Shown: piece by piece, positions 37,411 to 51,490 of the stretch
Position numbering within the stretch: the stretch's first letter is position 1
How the letters are laid out: each line of letters starts with the position of its first letter
Origin: Hemicentrotus pulcherrimus
Taxonomy: Eukaryota; Echinodermata; Echinoidea; Camarodonta; Strongylocentrotidae
Length of the DNA: 64,000 bases
Assembly: GCA_003118195.1 (NCBI GenBank)
Contig: BEXV01000702.1
Span: 95,220-159,219, forward strand
Direction: 5' to 3'
Translations under genes and position numbers: made by a program
The notes under the pieces: model-generated
What the model was told of the DNA's origin: nothing
Database searches by the model: none
What the model saw: the letters and a program-made list of their open reading frames with translations, nothing else

Positions 37411-40221
37411 AGGTTGGACAGACGTAAACCGGAAATAGGGGTTTCCGGTGAGCCACACGCACTTTGCGTATGAGTTCAAACTGTATTTGATGGCCTTTGG
37501 ATGACGACTAACGCAACTTGGTTGAGTTCGTCAACTTTTTTTGATATATAATCATTAAGAGACAAACACAGAGACAATGGTGGCACCAGGATGGCAAATG
37601 CACTGGGAGCGAACTGAGGGAAGGGAAAAGTGTTGGGAACTGTGATAAACTTCTATTCTTTATTTCATGTACTCTTCTTTTAAACAAAAACGCATTTCAA
37701 AATTTAAAGCGCTCTGGAACTATATACATCTATGCATTTTTAGTCAGTCTGTTGTTTCTAGCGGTATTATTTCGTCAGCAATACAAACAAAAAATTATTA
37801 GGGCAATTTAAGCAAATTGACAATATTGTTTTCTCCGTGATGGCGCCTTAATCTTGAAGATGCTACCTGGGGCAACTTGGAAAGAAAAGGCTCCGACCTA
37901 GGGCAAACGCCCCCCTTCCCAATCGTTGCGTATTGCAAAAATGGGCGGGCTTTGGGTGGGATGGATAGATTAAGGATGAGGGGAAAAGAACGAGTCCTTA
38001 TCTTTGTGTTCTGTAGGAAAGATGAGAATGGGTTAGGGGGACAGAGGATAAGGTGAAGGAACTGACTGACGCGTGATATGCGAGATTATAAACAATGGTA
38101 ATGGGGGTATAAACACACTTGTTAACACGGTTTATGAACAATTCAATATTAAAAAAACCATCGCTCGAAATCAGTTTAACGTGTATTGGAGAGCAATATA
38201 AATCATACCGCGTGTAATTTTTCAAGAAAATGAACTCTGAAAGTTTCGGTTCAAACTGATTTTCTACGAAAGTTTTTCAAACGGACGGAGAAAACAAAGC
38301 ATAACAAAGCAATACATAGCAAAAATCTCCTCTCAGAATTATAATAGATAATCGTCCTACACTTACATTTTATTCTTTGATATCGTTAGATTAGAAATGC
38401 AGAAAGGATATTGCACAACAGCATGTTATCAAATTTGCAAATCGTCTCGACAATAACCCAAGCATTCCAATTTTTTTCTAACCGGTAACACCTCGACACT
38501 CGACAAGTCCCTTTAACATTAATTATAAAAAGATTCTCAACACCGATACGTGTTCTAAATTCACAACTGACGGGATGAGTAATATAATGTCTGCGGAACA
38601 ACGCCAAAAACAATCTCAATGTCATATCTAGAATCCCAGGATTAGTAAACGCCGTTCAACAACCGTCAGGACTTGAGTTTATTGAAAGCGTCGTATACTT
38701 GCAGTTGGTAATGTTCATTATTAGACGGTATGTTATTACATATTAACCATTGTGGAAGTATTCTCCTATTAGGAACATGTAGTTGAATATTGTGCATGAA
38801 TTAAATTTACATGCGTAATATTGTATCTCAAGCACAATAATCAATTTCCATGTCTATGCTCAACGGTTTTACAATTTTCGTTTTAGAATTGTGTTTTATT
38901 TTTCGAGTATATTTCTTTCAATGTTGTCTTCTATAATGTATCCATATCACTAACAGAAATACATGTTATCATTGTACTTCTAGACAATACATAGCCAAGA
39001 ATGGATCGATGAGTAATTTGGCCTCATGCACAATCAAACTTTTTAGAAGCTTATTGGACATGTTCATTGATCAGCATCTTCAAATACAAGCTGATTCAAC
39101 TTATTGTTAAATTGAGTTCACTAGATTTAATTTACTTCATTTATATCTTTATTCCTCTTTTGTTGGTTCATTTCATATTTTATCTTCCACGCCATTTACT
39201 TACTCATCAATTTTGTGTTTATTCCCAGTCCCTGTTTTTAGCTTTTACTTTCTATGTCTACTTGTCTTTCATGTTTGTTAGTGTAATTTCATAAAAACGA
39301 TGATGTCAAAATAACACATCCGTAACCTGTCAAGTATCGTGCTAAGTATACAAAGTCTTCATCACGATCATAATCTAATTCCATTTCGTCATGTTGTCCT
39401 GTCCATCCGTCAAATTAAGAAATTTGGAATCGACGGGCCGCTAAAAAACAAAATAATTAGCATTGTACGGGTCCCGCCACCTACGTTGTCCCACAAACGT
39501 CTTCGTAAGTTCACATCGTATAACACGGCAGATTGAATTAAATAAAGTACTGTATCACTTTGTAATAAATATTGTTTGCGGACGATATTAAAGCTTAAAC
39601 GGCTGCACACGGTGAGTCGTCTCGGGTAGTCCGTTTGCCCTTAAACTGATTTTCTGCACCACAAGCAGCTAAAGAGAATATTACCAAATTGACGTCCCTT
39701 GGCGATGTGATTTCGCTTTGATCGAAGCCGACTTTGTATCCCGTGTGTGGCCCAATACCAGCACGAGGCATGTGCAGCGGCTTGACGCTGGGTTTAAGCC
39801 CCGTGAGCGTCGGCTGTGCAGACCACAGAAGTAGGGGTGAGCCGCAGGTCCGGATCAGTGTTGTAATTTATCCACAAAGGGGCAAGTGTGGTAAAAAATA
39901 CTCAGGAGGGGTACTTCAAATGTGTTTCCAAGACGGCATCTACGAAGCAACCAATTTTTGTTGGTAATCATCGGGAATATGTTCAAAATCCACTGAACTC
40001 ATCAGGGTATACCAGAATGAAGATACACATTTACCCTTGGCGGAGGTTACGTAATAGACACGTCGTTGTTGTCTTCCGAAGATGTGAAGCTTTTAAAATA
40101 ACGAATTTTGCGTAATTTCCCTCACTTTGTCAATCAGGTTTAATCACCTTGCCTTACATTTATGATATTCCTCGTAACGTAGCCTCGAACTTCGATTTTA
40201 ATGCTATATCATTAATTTTGA

Positions 40222-40258
40222 CCCCCCCCCCCTCTCGCACGCACTCTCTCTCTCTAAT
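40222..40258. repeat. C11 run and CT microsatellite
   Basis: Eleven C followed by CTCTCG and CTCTCTCT. A second C11 run lies at 40535-40545. Confidence 0.8.
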
Positions 40259-41399
40259 TCATCATATTATGTTAAAATCGTCTTTTATTTTCTCTTTCAT
40301 AAAGTAATACCATGTCTATTTATCACTTTGACTGTATTTTCCATCAGCTGAGATACCTCATCACCATCCATTATAATATACTTTCTTCTCATCCAATCTC
40401 GCTATCATTTTAATCTCACCCCTATTTCGTTTGTAGGCCTAAACGCTTGGTAACTCCCCCAATTCCATAATCAGTATACGTGGATATAAGATTTAAAGAG
40501 GCTACCCTATCTAGTCCGTGGGTTCCTCCATAGACCCCCCCCCCCTCATTTCTACCCCCAATCCTTCGCTCTACCCCTTGCCTTTCTCTCCTTGCTCTCT
40601 GTGTAGTATTCTCGTTGACGTGAGCACTGTCTTAGTCCAAAACATGATTTCTTTTTATTACTACATTAAAATGAATTAAATGTGTGTTTTGGCTATTCTA
40701 TTAACATATATCTGTTATTGTAACAAATTTAAACTCTCCAATATTGTCTCTCCCTATCATCTCCTAGATTTCTCATTTATTATCAAGAGATTCCTATCGT
40801 TCGAATGAAGACTTTATGTCATCACAAGTACTACAGCGTACTATGGGTTTTACTTCGCTCCAAATATTTCAAGAACTGTGAAGCGATACTGTCCTCTGGT
40901 ATTATCAAAAATAGATGTTAATAAACATGTTATTAACATTCCATAATGGGATAATCGTCGACATTTTGTAATCCCCAATAAAGTCACATTTCCTGGAAAA
41001 GTTTCATCCGCATAATGGTCAGCATCCAGTAATTTTAAGGTACAAGAAATTTGTCAACATCCCAGAATAACAGCTGGCTATAGAACATGGAGCCATTGTC
41101 TTAACACAGTTACAAATCACAAGTCGAGCCTGAAGACTATAGGTCTTCATTTCTACCAGTGACGATCATTCTCGCAAGGGGGTACCCACTTCTTTTCTTT
41201 CTTCCTTTTTTCATCGAATCGAAGCATGAAGTTCTTGTGAAGTGATCCGTACCATACTGTCGCAGGGAGACGCCCGAGACCTACATCGGAGGGAGATGAA
41301 GGGTAAACGGAGCGCTCCAGGCCAGGGATTATACACCTACTTACAAAATAATTTATGATCATATATTTCCTCTCCAGAATTTCAGAGTCGGAAAATATA

Positions 41400-41490
41400 C
41401 TCTTCCTCTCTTTCCCTCCTCCATCTCTTTCTCTTCTCCTTCTCTCTCCTTCTCTTGTTCTCTCTCTCTCTCTCTCTTTTCTCTCTTTCA
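41400..41490. repeat. CT-rich microsatellite
   Basis: TCTC/CTCCTT units, longest clean part 41459-41480. Confidence 0.85.
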
Positions 41491-42512
41491 ACACGTTTTT
41501 CAGGGTTAAGTGTATTTCAAACATACTTTGGAGAGTGGATATGGTGGATATTACATGTACATAATATGATGGGGATGTCGGCCAATGAAGTTTTTACATT
41601 TTTCAACACCCCCATTGCAAATCTATGTTTTATTTCGAAAAAAGAAATGTAACTTCAGGTTATGAATTACCCAAATAAACCGAACTGCTTTCATGTTTAC
41701 CATGACTTGCACACATCATAATATCTTATGTGCAATTAAATGTAATATCATTGTCTGCAATAAGATTTTCAATATACAATACCCAATGTAGATGCATCAA
41801 TAAATTGGCTCTACCCATCGCGACCTCCAAAATGGCCAATCATATTCCAGGTGACCTTTTCTCAAGACCGAAAGAAATATATATAGACGGTTGAAAAGTA
41901 GATCCCGATATATAGATTCAATTTCTGTGACAAAATATTGGCTAATAAATCATTTTTCATGAGGAGCAATACACATGGTACCACTTTTCAACCGTTGTTA
42001 TTGAGTTGACATGCGGTTGGGGCCGGTGAAGAGCTGGACCCTGTATGCTACCTAATAATCAGAAAGCATATCTTCTCGTACAGAGTCATGACGAAGCAAT
42101 ATGGAAGAGTAGGACTAGAAGGCTAATACAGTCTTTCCGAGCAGCGGATAATTGAATACTAACTGCAATTGCATCTAAATCCGAGTAGCCTTTAGAAGTC
42201 GTTATTTTCTTCATTGAACGGCAATATTGCTGTTATAGTACGTTGACATTTCCACCGACCCATTGATATTGAATAATAATGAAGCACATTACTCTTCTTC
42301 ACAATGCAAAATATAATATCTTTAAAATAAAACGAGAATCCATATATTACGCTTATGACGCGTTTAGCATTCACAGCATCCTGTCGTACAATACTTTCTA
42401 GACATGATTCTGTGCGCGTGTTATAGGACATACTTAGTAGATTAATAATATTTGTACACAGAGAAGCCTAATCAACATGCTCAATGCTATTCTTCACGAG
42501 GACCCTGCAATT

Positions 42513-42720
42513 ATTAATACCCCATCAATCCCCCAGATACCCAATTTCACCTGGGTGGAGAGTAGAAAATATGGCTCAATGTTTTGCCAAAGGACGTTAG
42601 TGCCGGGCTGGGATTGAAACCCAATGAACCATCAAACCACGACACGTCCAATGATATTGAAGGGGCTCGTGCATCCTTACACGGAATTGTATAACCTCCC
42701 TGTTTATGTCTACAATAATG
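42513..42720 (-). mobile_element. tRNA-headed SINE remnant
   Basis: The minus strand has GGGTTTCAATCCC (42610-42622), close to a tRNA B box. It is followed by AGCCCGGCACTAACGTCCTT, TGGCAAAACATTGAGCC and CTACTCTCCACCCAGGTG, a body sequence common in SINEs of marine invertebrates. The A-box side is degraded and no cloverleaf forms, so it is not a tRNA gene. The minus-strand orientation matches Wnt9. Confidence 0.6.
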
Positions 42721-45039
42721 TTTTCTAAGCTTTTCTTCTTCAGTAGAGAAATTGAAGAATAACTTGATAACTTGTCCATATCCAGGTAATATCATTTGGT
42801 GATTACATCATATTTCCGGTTAATTATGACCCTTATCATCACTTTAAATGCCCATTGTAAATGACAATACATGATATCCTTTTAAAATAAATATGTAGAC
42901 TACCTTTAAATGTTTATCGTTTTAATATTCCATGATTCCTTTGTAAAGTTTTCGACCTCATGGCAGAGCCAAATACATATCTCTGAATTCCACATTAACG
43001 TGTAACGTTTGGCAGCAAGTGCCACAAGTTTCCCCCTCATCTGAATTCGTCAAATTAAGGTTGTGGGAAAGGATTTTAATCACATTATAATAGTCTGGCT
43101 ATGATGAGGGCAATATCACGATAGCGGTAAAAGAATTGCAGGTTCTTTCTGCTTGATCACGTCGATAGCCATTGACTAGGGTTAGATGGAATATTTACTT
43201 TCGGAACCGAAAAAGAAGTCGTAATAACACAAAGCTTCTTGAATAATGAAGTTATATTGTTCAAATCATATCTAACGATACACTTGCCAATATTTAGATA
43301 AGCCGTCCATGACTTATGATGATTTAGTAGAAAACAATATTGGGTCTCAACATGCAGGTCGTTCGTGGGATTTAACTTAATGTTCACATCTTTCGTTCCG
43401 AATCAACTTTAAAATGCTCAGTATCTGACTATCAAACATTTGATATTTAACAAAAAACGATCAACCGAAAATCTTCGTGGCTTACCAAAACTAATTCTGG
43501 TCTTAAGTTCTCAATCTTTTATATAAGTTCATCGGATTTATATTTTTGCTATCAGATGAAACCAACATTATTATCTTAAAGACCATTATTTTCCTTGTAG
43601 GGAAAGGACTCGCCCAATGACCCTATTCGATGACTGAACTATAATACATGCACGTAACCATGGCAACACTAGTTTCGAAAGAACATTAGAATGCCAAAAA
43701 TGATCCAAATATTTTGTTGTCATCATAATGGTACAAATGACATTGTAAGGAGTAACAGGGGAAATGAAAACCAACAATTTCTCAGTTACTTATCATTCTT
43801 AAAATCATGGAAATTTCCGCAAAATGATACGACAAACACACTCACTCCAACGATTTAAATAAAGGTCGTCGAATTTATCAAAGAGGGAACACAGAAAGGG
43901 TAATCATTACACATCGAGGGGTTGGAAGAAAGGATGGCAAAATGGAATTGGGGGAAATGGTTTGTGGACGTGAAGTTTCAAAATGAGAGAAATGTGACAT
44001 TGATAGTGAGATAGCGATCTGAAGGTGATGACAGACGAATCGAAGGAATTTAATTGAGACTAAGAACCAGGATGTCACATCGTGATCGTAGCAACCGTAA
44101 CATGACTGTACATCCATCTTCAACACACGATCTATCAAAAATCTGTCAATATTCCCAACGAGATTTATGTGAGTCAGAGAAGTTGGTTATTTTGTCTGAT
44201 GTCCCCCTCAACACTGTCTTTATAGACTACGTAGAGTGAAAATTGATAATGAGTGCGGAAATATCATTTTACAGTCAAGCAGAACATCAAATTTTTATGA
44301 CATCCTAAGGAATGACTTCATTTTCCCTCGTGATTATAAAGTTTACTAGTTCATCGGCCTTACTCATTGCAAAAAGCCGTATGTGGTCATTCTAAGAATA
44401 TTGTAGAAATCTATATTTATATGCAACGTTTAGTAAGACTACATATTTCTCGTCATTAATAATGCTCTCTTGGGTTTTCAAATTTGTAAGTAGAATCACT
44501 TACTAAGTGCCCTCTGTACGCCCCTCCTTATTTTCCGTTTTGTTTTTCTTTCGTTCTTTATCTCTCGTACCGTTTCGTGCATTATCTAAATGTTCGACTT
44601 CCATTTTTCTCCATGTCATGATTTCACTCCAGTTTTGTTCTACTCTTGACCATACCCTTCTTCACTCCCTCATGTATATTTCCGTGATAATCGCCATCGT
44701 GATCGAGGGCACATTGACCATTGTTATTCTCACCTGGGTATGAAAAGGCAAATGTCGATTAATGCCTTGTCAAAAGCCATTCTGGCTGGAGTTTAAATCC
44801 TAATATGGTAGTATTTTATTTTACCATTAATATTGGAAGAATAACAGTTGCACCTTCACTCTTCTCCACACTGAAATCTACATTGAAAATCCCAACTTTC
44901 GTTAAAAAAATGAAAATGGAAGACTTGGAACAGTATTCCTCATTCCATAAGGGATATTACCTGTCTTGCCACCGTCAAAAGATCCCTAAAAAACTTACCT
45001 TTTTTTCCACAAAGATCTATGTGATATACTTCCTGTATT

Positions 45040-45145
45040 GTACGTTTTTGTCCTCTTGTTCATATATTTGTATTGTAAGCGCTATGGTACTTATTGTTTT
45101 TAGCGCTGATAAATATTCGATGATATTATTATTATTATCATTAAA
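45040..45145 (+). repeat. retroposon-like tail with AGCGCT and (ATT)n
   Basis: TTGTAAGCGCTATGG, then TTTTTAGCGCTGATAAATAT, then ATATTATTATTATTATCATT. The AGCGCT...ATAAATA...(ATT)n order is typical of non-LTR or SINE 3' ends in invertebrate deuterostomes. There is no coding part. Confidence 0.4.
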
Positions 45146-46051
45146 ATGAACAATTTACTATTAAAGGTTATTATTATTTTTTATTTTTATTTTAAATAAA
45201 CCATATGGAAACAGATCAGTATTAGATTGATTTACTTTGCGTAGAACAAATATAAAGAAATTACTCTTTATTGTAGACTTTAAAATTCAAAAATCGAAGT
45301 AAATGTCGGAGAAACGATGATAATTACCACAAAAATTACATTTCATCAAAAGTCAAACTTAGAAATAAAAAAAAATCACTTCTTTCACACTTTTTAATGT
45401 ATTACGCTTAGATAGTTCTTTTGAATAACCATGTTTAGTCTCGCTTAAAATGAACTGCGGGGTTTCCTCCAAGCTATGATGATGGGTATAACATCAAGCT
45501 AACTTTCCAAAACTCATGTCAGTTTTGAGAGGGAGCTACAACTTACAAAGATACTTTACAAAGAGGAGAAGAAAAAACCCAGAGTAAATAGAAGTCCACT
45601 CTCCTGATACAGTTCTCTCTCTACCCATGCTGCCAATCATTTCGGTGTCACTGTTCTTCTCGCTACGACTGACTGCGTTCTGGACATCGTTGCACTCCAC
45701 GGGTCACCACGGATGATTATCAAACACAACAGGGTTACTCTTAAGACGCCTCGACATCCTCCTCCTTATCCTCTCATCTCATCGACATGATATCATCTCA
45801 ACAAGGCACAAATTGTCTCAAGTTCGTGCTTGGTTCTAGTTGTTTGGTTCTGATACCTGATATATATAATGGTGTAGCCTTTCCTAAGGATGATTATTGC
45901 CTACACGCAAGTTGGTACAGGACAACACAATCATGCAGATTTTCATTTTTTTTTTTTAGAGGAGAGAAAGAGAGAGAGAGAAAGCACCCTTACCGCGTGT
46001 ATGTCATCCTGTAATGTAGCGTAACAGCGAAAAAATAAAGGGGTAAGAAGA

Positions 46052-46081
46052 CCCCCCCCCCTCCCCCTCCCCTCCCTCTCT
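46052..46081. repeat. C-rich run
   Basis: Ten C followed by CCCCT units and CTCTCT. Confidence 0.8.
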
Positions 46082-48766
46082 CGGATGATACCAGTACACC
46101 TCAGTATATCTGGGCTCTGGAGCCATGTCACGAATCGGATTTTGTGTTAACCTCCTTAAGCTGGTTAGAAAGCTAATACTTGAATTACGTTTTACCTAAT
46201 TCATGAATTAATTATGATACCAACTGAGACTATACTTCTAGAAGGAAATAGATAAGGGCAGATACGAGCAAGAGGACCAAAACTGTGAGTTGGAAAGTTA
46301 TCAGATATTTCAAACCGATGACGGTTTTTCATATCATCTATACTCAGAAACATTGCCTATTGTCTACAGTCAACATAACTTTGGCGTCACAATGAGATCC
46401 CTAGTGTATCCCGACTGAAGACGTTAATACAACACATGCATGAACAAATAGATCTAACAAGCACATCAACCAAAAACAAATTTATGTATCTCGAACGAAA
46501 GCTGGCATAATCATGTTAATTTGATATGATAGTATGAAGGGGGTCGTTGATTTTGAGAAGGAATTAGTTGTTTATGATTAGTTCGTGAATTTGAAGCGAC
46601 ATTTTATTCTTCTAGAGTTAAGCATATTGAGTCTGGGAGAGATATTACCGCCACCCGGTGTAGTGACGTGGAAGTATGATACTAATGGATTGGATAAGGG
46701 CCTGCATTGTGGACATAATTGCACGGATTTCCTTAGAAAACATCCAACATGTTACAGACGCGGCCCAGCTTAAGGACGGCATCGCAAAGATCTGCGATTT
46801 GGTATTGGTAAACGAAACATTTGAGTGCTTAACATTAATGTTTGTTGTACATGAGGCGTCATTTGGTTGCGTTATTAGCTGCTCTTATCAAAATTAGGAA
46901 GGTAATTAGTTCGTGTGACAGTTAAAATCAATTTGATGTTTACATCGTCAATTTTGCATTCACCTTTTTATGATTACGCTGACACATGACGCGTCAAAGA
47001 CTGGCGCATTCTTACGTCAGGCAAATGACGCAACCTACAAGGGGTATGTTGCCGTGATGATAATATCTTAGTCATACGTTTTAACCTCTGCAATGGATAT
47101 TAACTTAAAACCTGGTATCAAGACATAGGCCTAGTTTTAACCACTTTTAATAATATGGTTTAGTAACTTCGGGAAAACATTTATTTACAATCGGCACGAA
47201 TAAAATTCGCTCTATCATGGTCATGTCATTATGGTCATCTAATCTGACGAAATCTAAATGAAAGTTCACAAAACTAATTTTTCTCAATATCGCCATTTCC
47301 GAGAGAATAAAATTGCACTATAATTCATTTTAACTTTTATGGCATTTCAAACCAATCCATTTGAATGTTTTAAGAATGAGAACGTTAAATCACAAATAAA
47401 TCCCATGGCTATTCATGTCAGAAATTATTTCTGGTTGCTTTTGGCGTCTCTTTAACTTTCCTGTCGGTTGTTTGAGAGAATGTAAATGACAAGAACAGAT
47501 TACATGTTGGTATTGCAAGCGAAGTCAATTTGTTAGCTTCAATTCATCTCTTGTGTTCTCTTCGTGTGAGTTTTGACTTGTCACACTGCCAGCTAACCCA
47601 TCGAGTGCTGAAATCCACTGACGACATACACAGGGCAATGTCCGAATCTATTTTCACAGCCATGGAAGGGTTAACCTTGAACAAAATACTGGAACACTGC
47701 ACCTGTCTTTCGGTGTGGGACTGAGGCAGTCACTATGTCTGTGTGATATCATTGACGAATGCATGTAACATTGGAGTTGGTTTAAAAGTTTCCAACATGT
47801 CGACTTCTACAATGCCAACAATGGGGCATCAATGATGTAGAACTTTGTAACATGTTTTATTTGATTTATTCTTCTCGTCCAGTCACCACCCAATCTCTCC
47901 TCTTCTTTAGTTTCCTTTAAAAAAAAATATTAAAAAATTATAATGGCCGAAAAAAAAAAATCGATTTTGTTCAATGTGCCAACTTGTGTTTAAACGGTAT
48001 TTGTGCACGAGCGTCGCACAACCATTTTGAGAAGGGGATGCTGCCGACGAGCGAGCCGGCATGTTCCTATCAAAACAATATATCAGTCCACAAACTATCA
48101 AAATGACCAGCATCTATTTTGCCTTTTTAATTTGCAGGAAGGTTAAGACAAATTTGACACCGAAAAAAAAATCAGATTTTTGCCCATACAGTTAAAAATG
48201 TTTCACTACTTGGCTTCACTGTTGCCATCAACGGACGGATCTGCCGACGGGACTTTTAAAACCAAAATGTCAAACCATGGATTAGGTCCACGGTCAAACC
48301 CTAGACTAGACTCTTCTCGTGTTTAACCATGGAACTTTGTATTAGGTCCATGGTTTAACGACGCCCCTCCTGGGTACGCCAATTTGGAGCCTATACTTTT
48401 CTATCTACTTGGTGCTTCAGAATTTAGATTTCTCATTCACTATCAAACTTTCTAGCACCTTCAAAACCACGATGACTTTTTTGGACAGTGTTTTTTAAGA
48501 AAAAGGGAAGACCAGAAAAGCTCAATATACATTTACTCCGGTAGGTTTTCAGGGAAAAGAACTTATTTTCGAAGCTTTTGTTTCAATGGTAAAGTTCAAA
48601 CAAAAAAATAGAATATAAAATTGCCCCAAAGAAAAATAAGTTACATGTCCATTTTAAGAAATGGTCTATCAAGTTTAACTGAAATTTTGTAGTAGTCTTG
48701 CAAAGCTTTGTTGTCCTTATTTTCATTGACTTTTTGAAATGTAAACTTGCCCCCTTGGAAACTATG

Positions 48767-48793
48767 TGAGTGTGTGTGTGTGTGTGTGTGTGT
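48767..48793. repeat. GT microsatellite
   Basis: Twelve or so GT units. Confidence 0.9.
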
Positions 48794-49932
48794 ATGGGTG
48801 CATGAGCCCGTGCCTGTTTTGTAGTTTTAAGATGATATTATATATTTATATTGTTGCTTTTACTCTGTTAATTTTTCAGAAATAACAAGAAAAACACATG
48901 AAAAAAAAATCATATGACGGCCATCCGTCTATAGAAGTCACACTTCTATAAATAGATGTGTGTTTGTATAAACTGTCTAGAAAGGCCATTTAATAATGTC
49001 AACCTTTTGTAAATCTTCTCTGATTGAATTGTCCAGACATCTGCTTCAAACAGAGTAATAAATCAATCTTCAGTGTATTAAAAATGAATTTGATTTGTTG
49101 CCCGTTTGTTTGATTTTTGTTTTGATTACGTTTGCCAAACAGAATTATTCTTTTTTTTTGGGGGGGGGGCTGAAACTTTGAGGAAACTTGACGAAAAATG
49201 TGGACACATTCTTTGCTCTCAGTTTATTTTGTTTTCTCGTTTCCCAGATTGCATGCCACGATTTTTGTAATTACATTATTATTTTTCAAAATTATTTGCT
49301 CTAAATGGACGGATAAAATATCATTGACGAACAGGTCGGATTTCATCTTGTTCCGATGTACTTCGTCCAAGACTGCGATGTCGGATTCTTAGAAATAAGA
49401 TAAAACATGACGATCTCTTTCCCTTCAGTGTCAATTATGAGTTGCTTTACTATCGGGTTCATCGTCTAACATGTATGTTATCTATAAAGGTGTCTGAAGA
49501 TAGCACTTTGCATCGCCAATCCCCAGGTATAGTCGGGTGAAGAAAACAGGATTGGTCAGTTGTATAGTCGAACAAGAATGTTTCACATGTCCTGATTATT
49601 GACCAGGAATCGGATGACCAACCCATTCCATTCCAAATGGACAACAAATAACTGCACCAAAGAATGTGAGTGCTAAACATTTAGGTTCCCCTCAGATCAG
49701 ATACACTTTTTAAGTTTAACCGCATATATTTATTAGACCCAATCTATCAAACTCGATCGCAACTTCCTTAAAGGAGTCACACCAAGAAGCAAAAGTGTTT
49801 TGAATTGATGCAAAATTCATATCATTGAGAAGGGAAAGCCTTACTGATCAGTTACAACAAGATTCCTCTTCAAAATATGTTTTGGGCCCGCAGAAATCAA
49901 CTTTCAAAAATGTTAGTTTTGAGATCCAGATT

Positions 49933-50645
49933 NNNNNNNNNNNNNNNNNNNNNNNNNNNNNNNNNNNNNNNNNNNNNNNNNNNNNNNNNNNNNNNNNNNN
50001 NNNNNNNNNNNNNNNNNNNNNNNNNNNNNNNNNNNNNNNNNNNNNNNNNNNNNNNNNNNNNNNNNNNNNNNNNNNNNNNNNNNNNNNNNNNNNNNNNNNN
50101 NNNNNNNNNNNNNNNNNNNNNNNNNNNNNNNNNNNNNNNNNNNNNNNNNNNNNNNNNNNNNNNNNNNNNNNNNNNNNNNNNNNNNNNNNNNNNNNNNNNN
50201 NNNNNNNNNNNNNNNNNNNNNNNNNNNNNNNNNNNNNNNNNNNNNNNNNNNNNNNNNNNNNNNNNNNNNNNNNNNNNNNNNNNNNNNNNNNNNNNNNNNN
50301 NNNNNNNNNNNNNNNNNNNNNNNNNNNNNNNNNNNNNNNNNNNNNNNNNNNNNNNNNNNNNNNNNNNNNNNNNNNNNNNNNNNNNNNNNNNNNNNNNNNN
50401 NNNNNNNNNNNNNNNNNNNNNNNNNNNNNNNNNNNNNNNNNNNNNNNNNNNNNNNNNNNNNNNNNNNNNNNNNNNNNNNNNNNNNNNNNNNNNNNNNNNN
50501 NNNNNNNNNNNNNNNNNNNNNNNNNNNNNNNNNNNNNNNNNNNNNNNNNNNNNNNNNNNNNNNNNNNNNNNNNNNNNNNNNNNNNNNNNNNNNNNNNNNN
50601 NNNNNNNNNNNNNNNNNNNNNNNNNNNNNNNNNNNNNNNNNNNNN
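49933..50645. other. assembly gap (713 N)
   Basis: Unknown sequence inside Wnt9 intron 1. The known exons join without needing anything from here. Confidence 1.
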
Positions 50646-50781
50646 GTACCAATTTAAAATCATCGTCGTGAAATCAAGTATGTGGTGACGTCACAGCTGG
50701 TGTTAAGCTATCGATTTTGATATCGGTATCGGGCTTTTAATTTCATCAGCAAATTTTTCGCTCGATTTAAGAGCTGTTGAC

Positions 50782-50814
50782 TGCTCTTAACACTAACACT
50801 AACACTAACACCCA
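50782..50814. repeat. AACACT hexamer repeat
   Basis: About four copies of AACACT (TTAGTG on the other strand). Confidence 0.8.
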
Positions 50815-50899
50815 ACTTGAAATCACTCAATATGTTCATTTGAACCAAATTCATGACCCCATACCAAAACTTTGTATTACCTTTAAAAAACAATCAACT

Positions 50900-51489
50900 A
50901 AAGCCCCTTTTACATCAGATCTTCGTAGAGTTGCGTAGTATGGCGTACCGACTACGCCGAAATTAGGCTGCGTATTCATGAAGAAAATGTTGCTTCGGCG
51001 TAGTCCCTGCGTAGGTTATGCATAGGCTGGCGTAGGATGGCGTATGGTTACATACCCTGTACAAAGGCACCGTGTACCTACGGCGTATGCAGTTGGCGTA
51101 CCTACTCGTACGATTGCGTATAACAAGCGTAGGGTTGCGAACGTTTACTTAGGCCTGGCGTATATGTTTGCTTACGGTTGCTCACTGTGTGCGCAAGCTT
51201 TTACTGCTTCGTCGGACTGGCGTAGGGTAGCGTACTGTTGTGTAGGCTTTGCGTAATGTAGCGTAGTGTTGCGTGGACTTGCGTACTGTAGCGTAGTGTT
51301 GCGTAAACTTGCCTATGAAATGCGTACTTTCTGCGTTGAGTGTCTACGCCGAAATTACGCCAAAGCGTCCATCTCGCGTACCTCTTTGCGTCCCTCATCG
51401 TATAGTTACGTATAGGCCCGCGAAAGGCAGCGTACGCTCGGCGTAGTCGGTACGAAGCTCTTCGCATGGCCCGGTGTGAAAGGGGTTTT
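50900..51489. mobile_element. GCGTA-rich foldback element with TIRs
   Basis: A 590-bp element with ends AAAGCCCCTTTTACATCAG and, reversed, AAAACCCCTTTCACACCGG. Further inverted similarity lies inside, notably GTACCGACTACGCCGA near both ends. The core is filled with roughly two dozen GCGTA pentamers on the + strand, including a duplicated GTAGCGTAGTGTTGCGT block. It is far richer in CpG than its surroundings. There is no transposase. A TA target duplication is possible. Confidence 0.7.
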
Positions 51490-51490
51490 A

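Larger units (their letters stand above)
35480..37430 (+). repeat. 1.9-kb G-depleted, C/T/A-rich satellite-like region
   Basis: The + strand has very few G for nearly 2 kb. The region includes CA repeats (35680-35698), ATT/TTTA repeats (35878-35940), a 47-bp tandem unit and a 160-bp tandem unit, each listed below. Degenerate relatives of the 160-bp unit, recognised by AAGCGATGCTCATT, CTAAACTT and CAATG..AGACCTCCC words, can be traced from about 36320 to 36900, so the array is older and more decayed on its left. Confidence 0.8.

Noticed and set aside
36866..37473. Repeated 74-85 codon frames with Pro/Leu-rich products
   Set aside because: They come from the 160-bp tandem repeat in shifting registers and have no independent coding evidence.
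42550..42665. tRNA gene
   Set aside because: Only a B-box-like segment is present. The A box and cloverleaf are missing and a SINE body follows.
49825..50688. Long open frames of 250-287 codons
   Set aside because: They are open only because the 713-N gap contains no stop codons.
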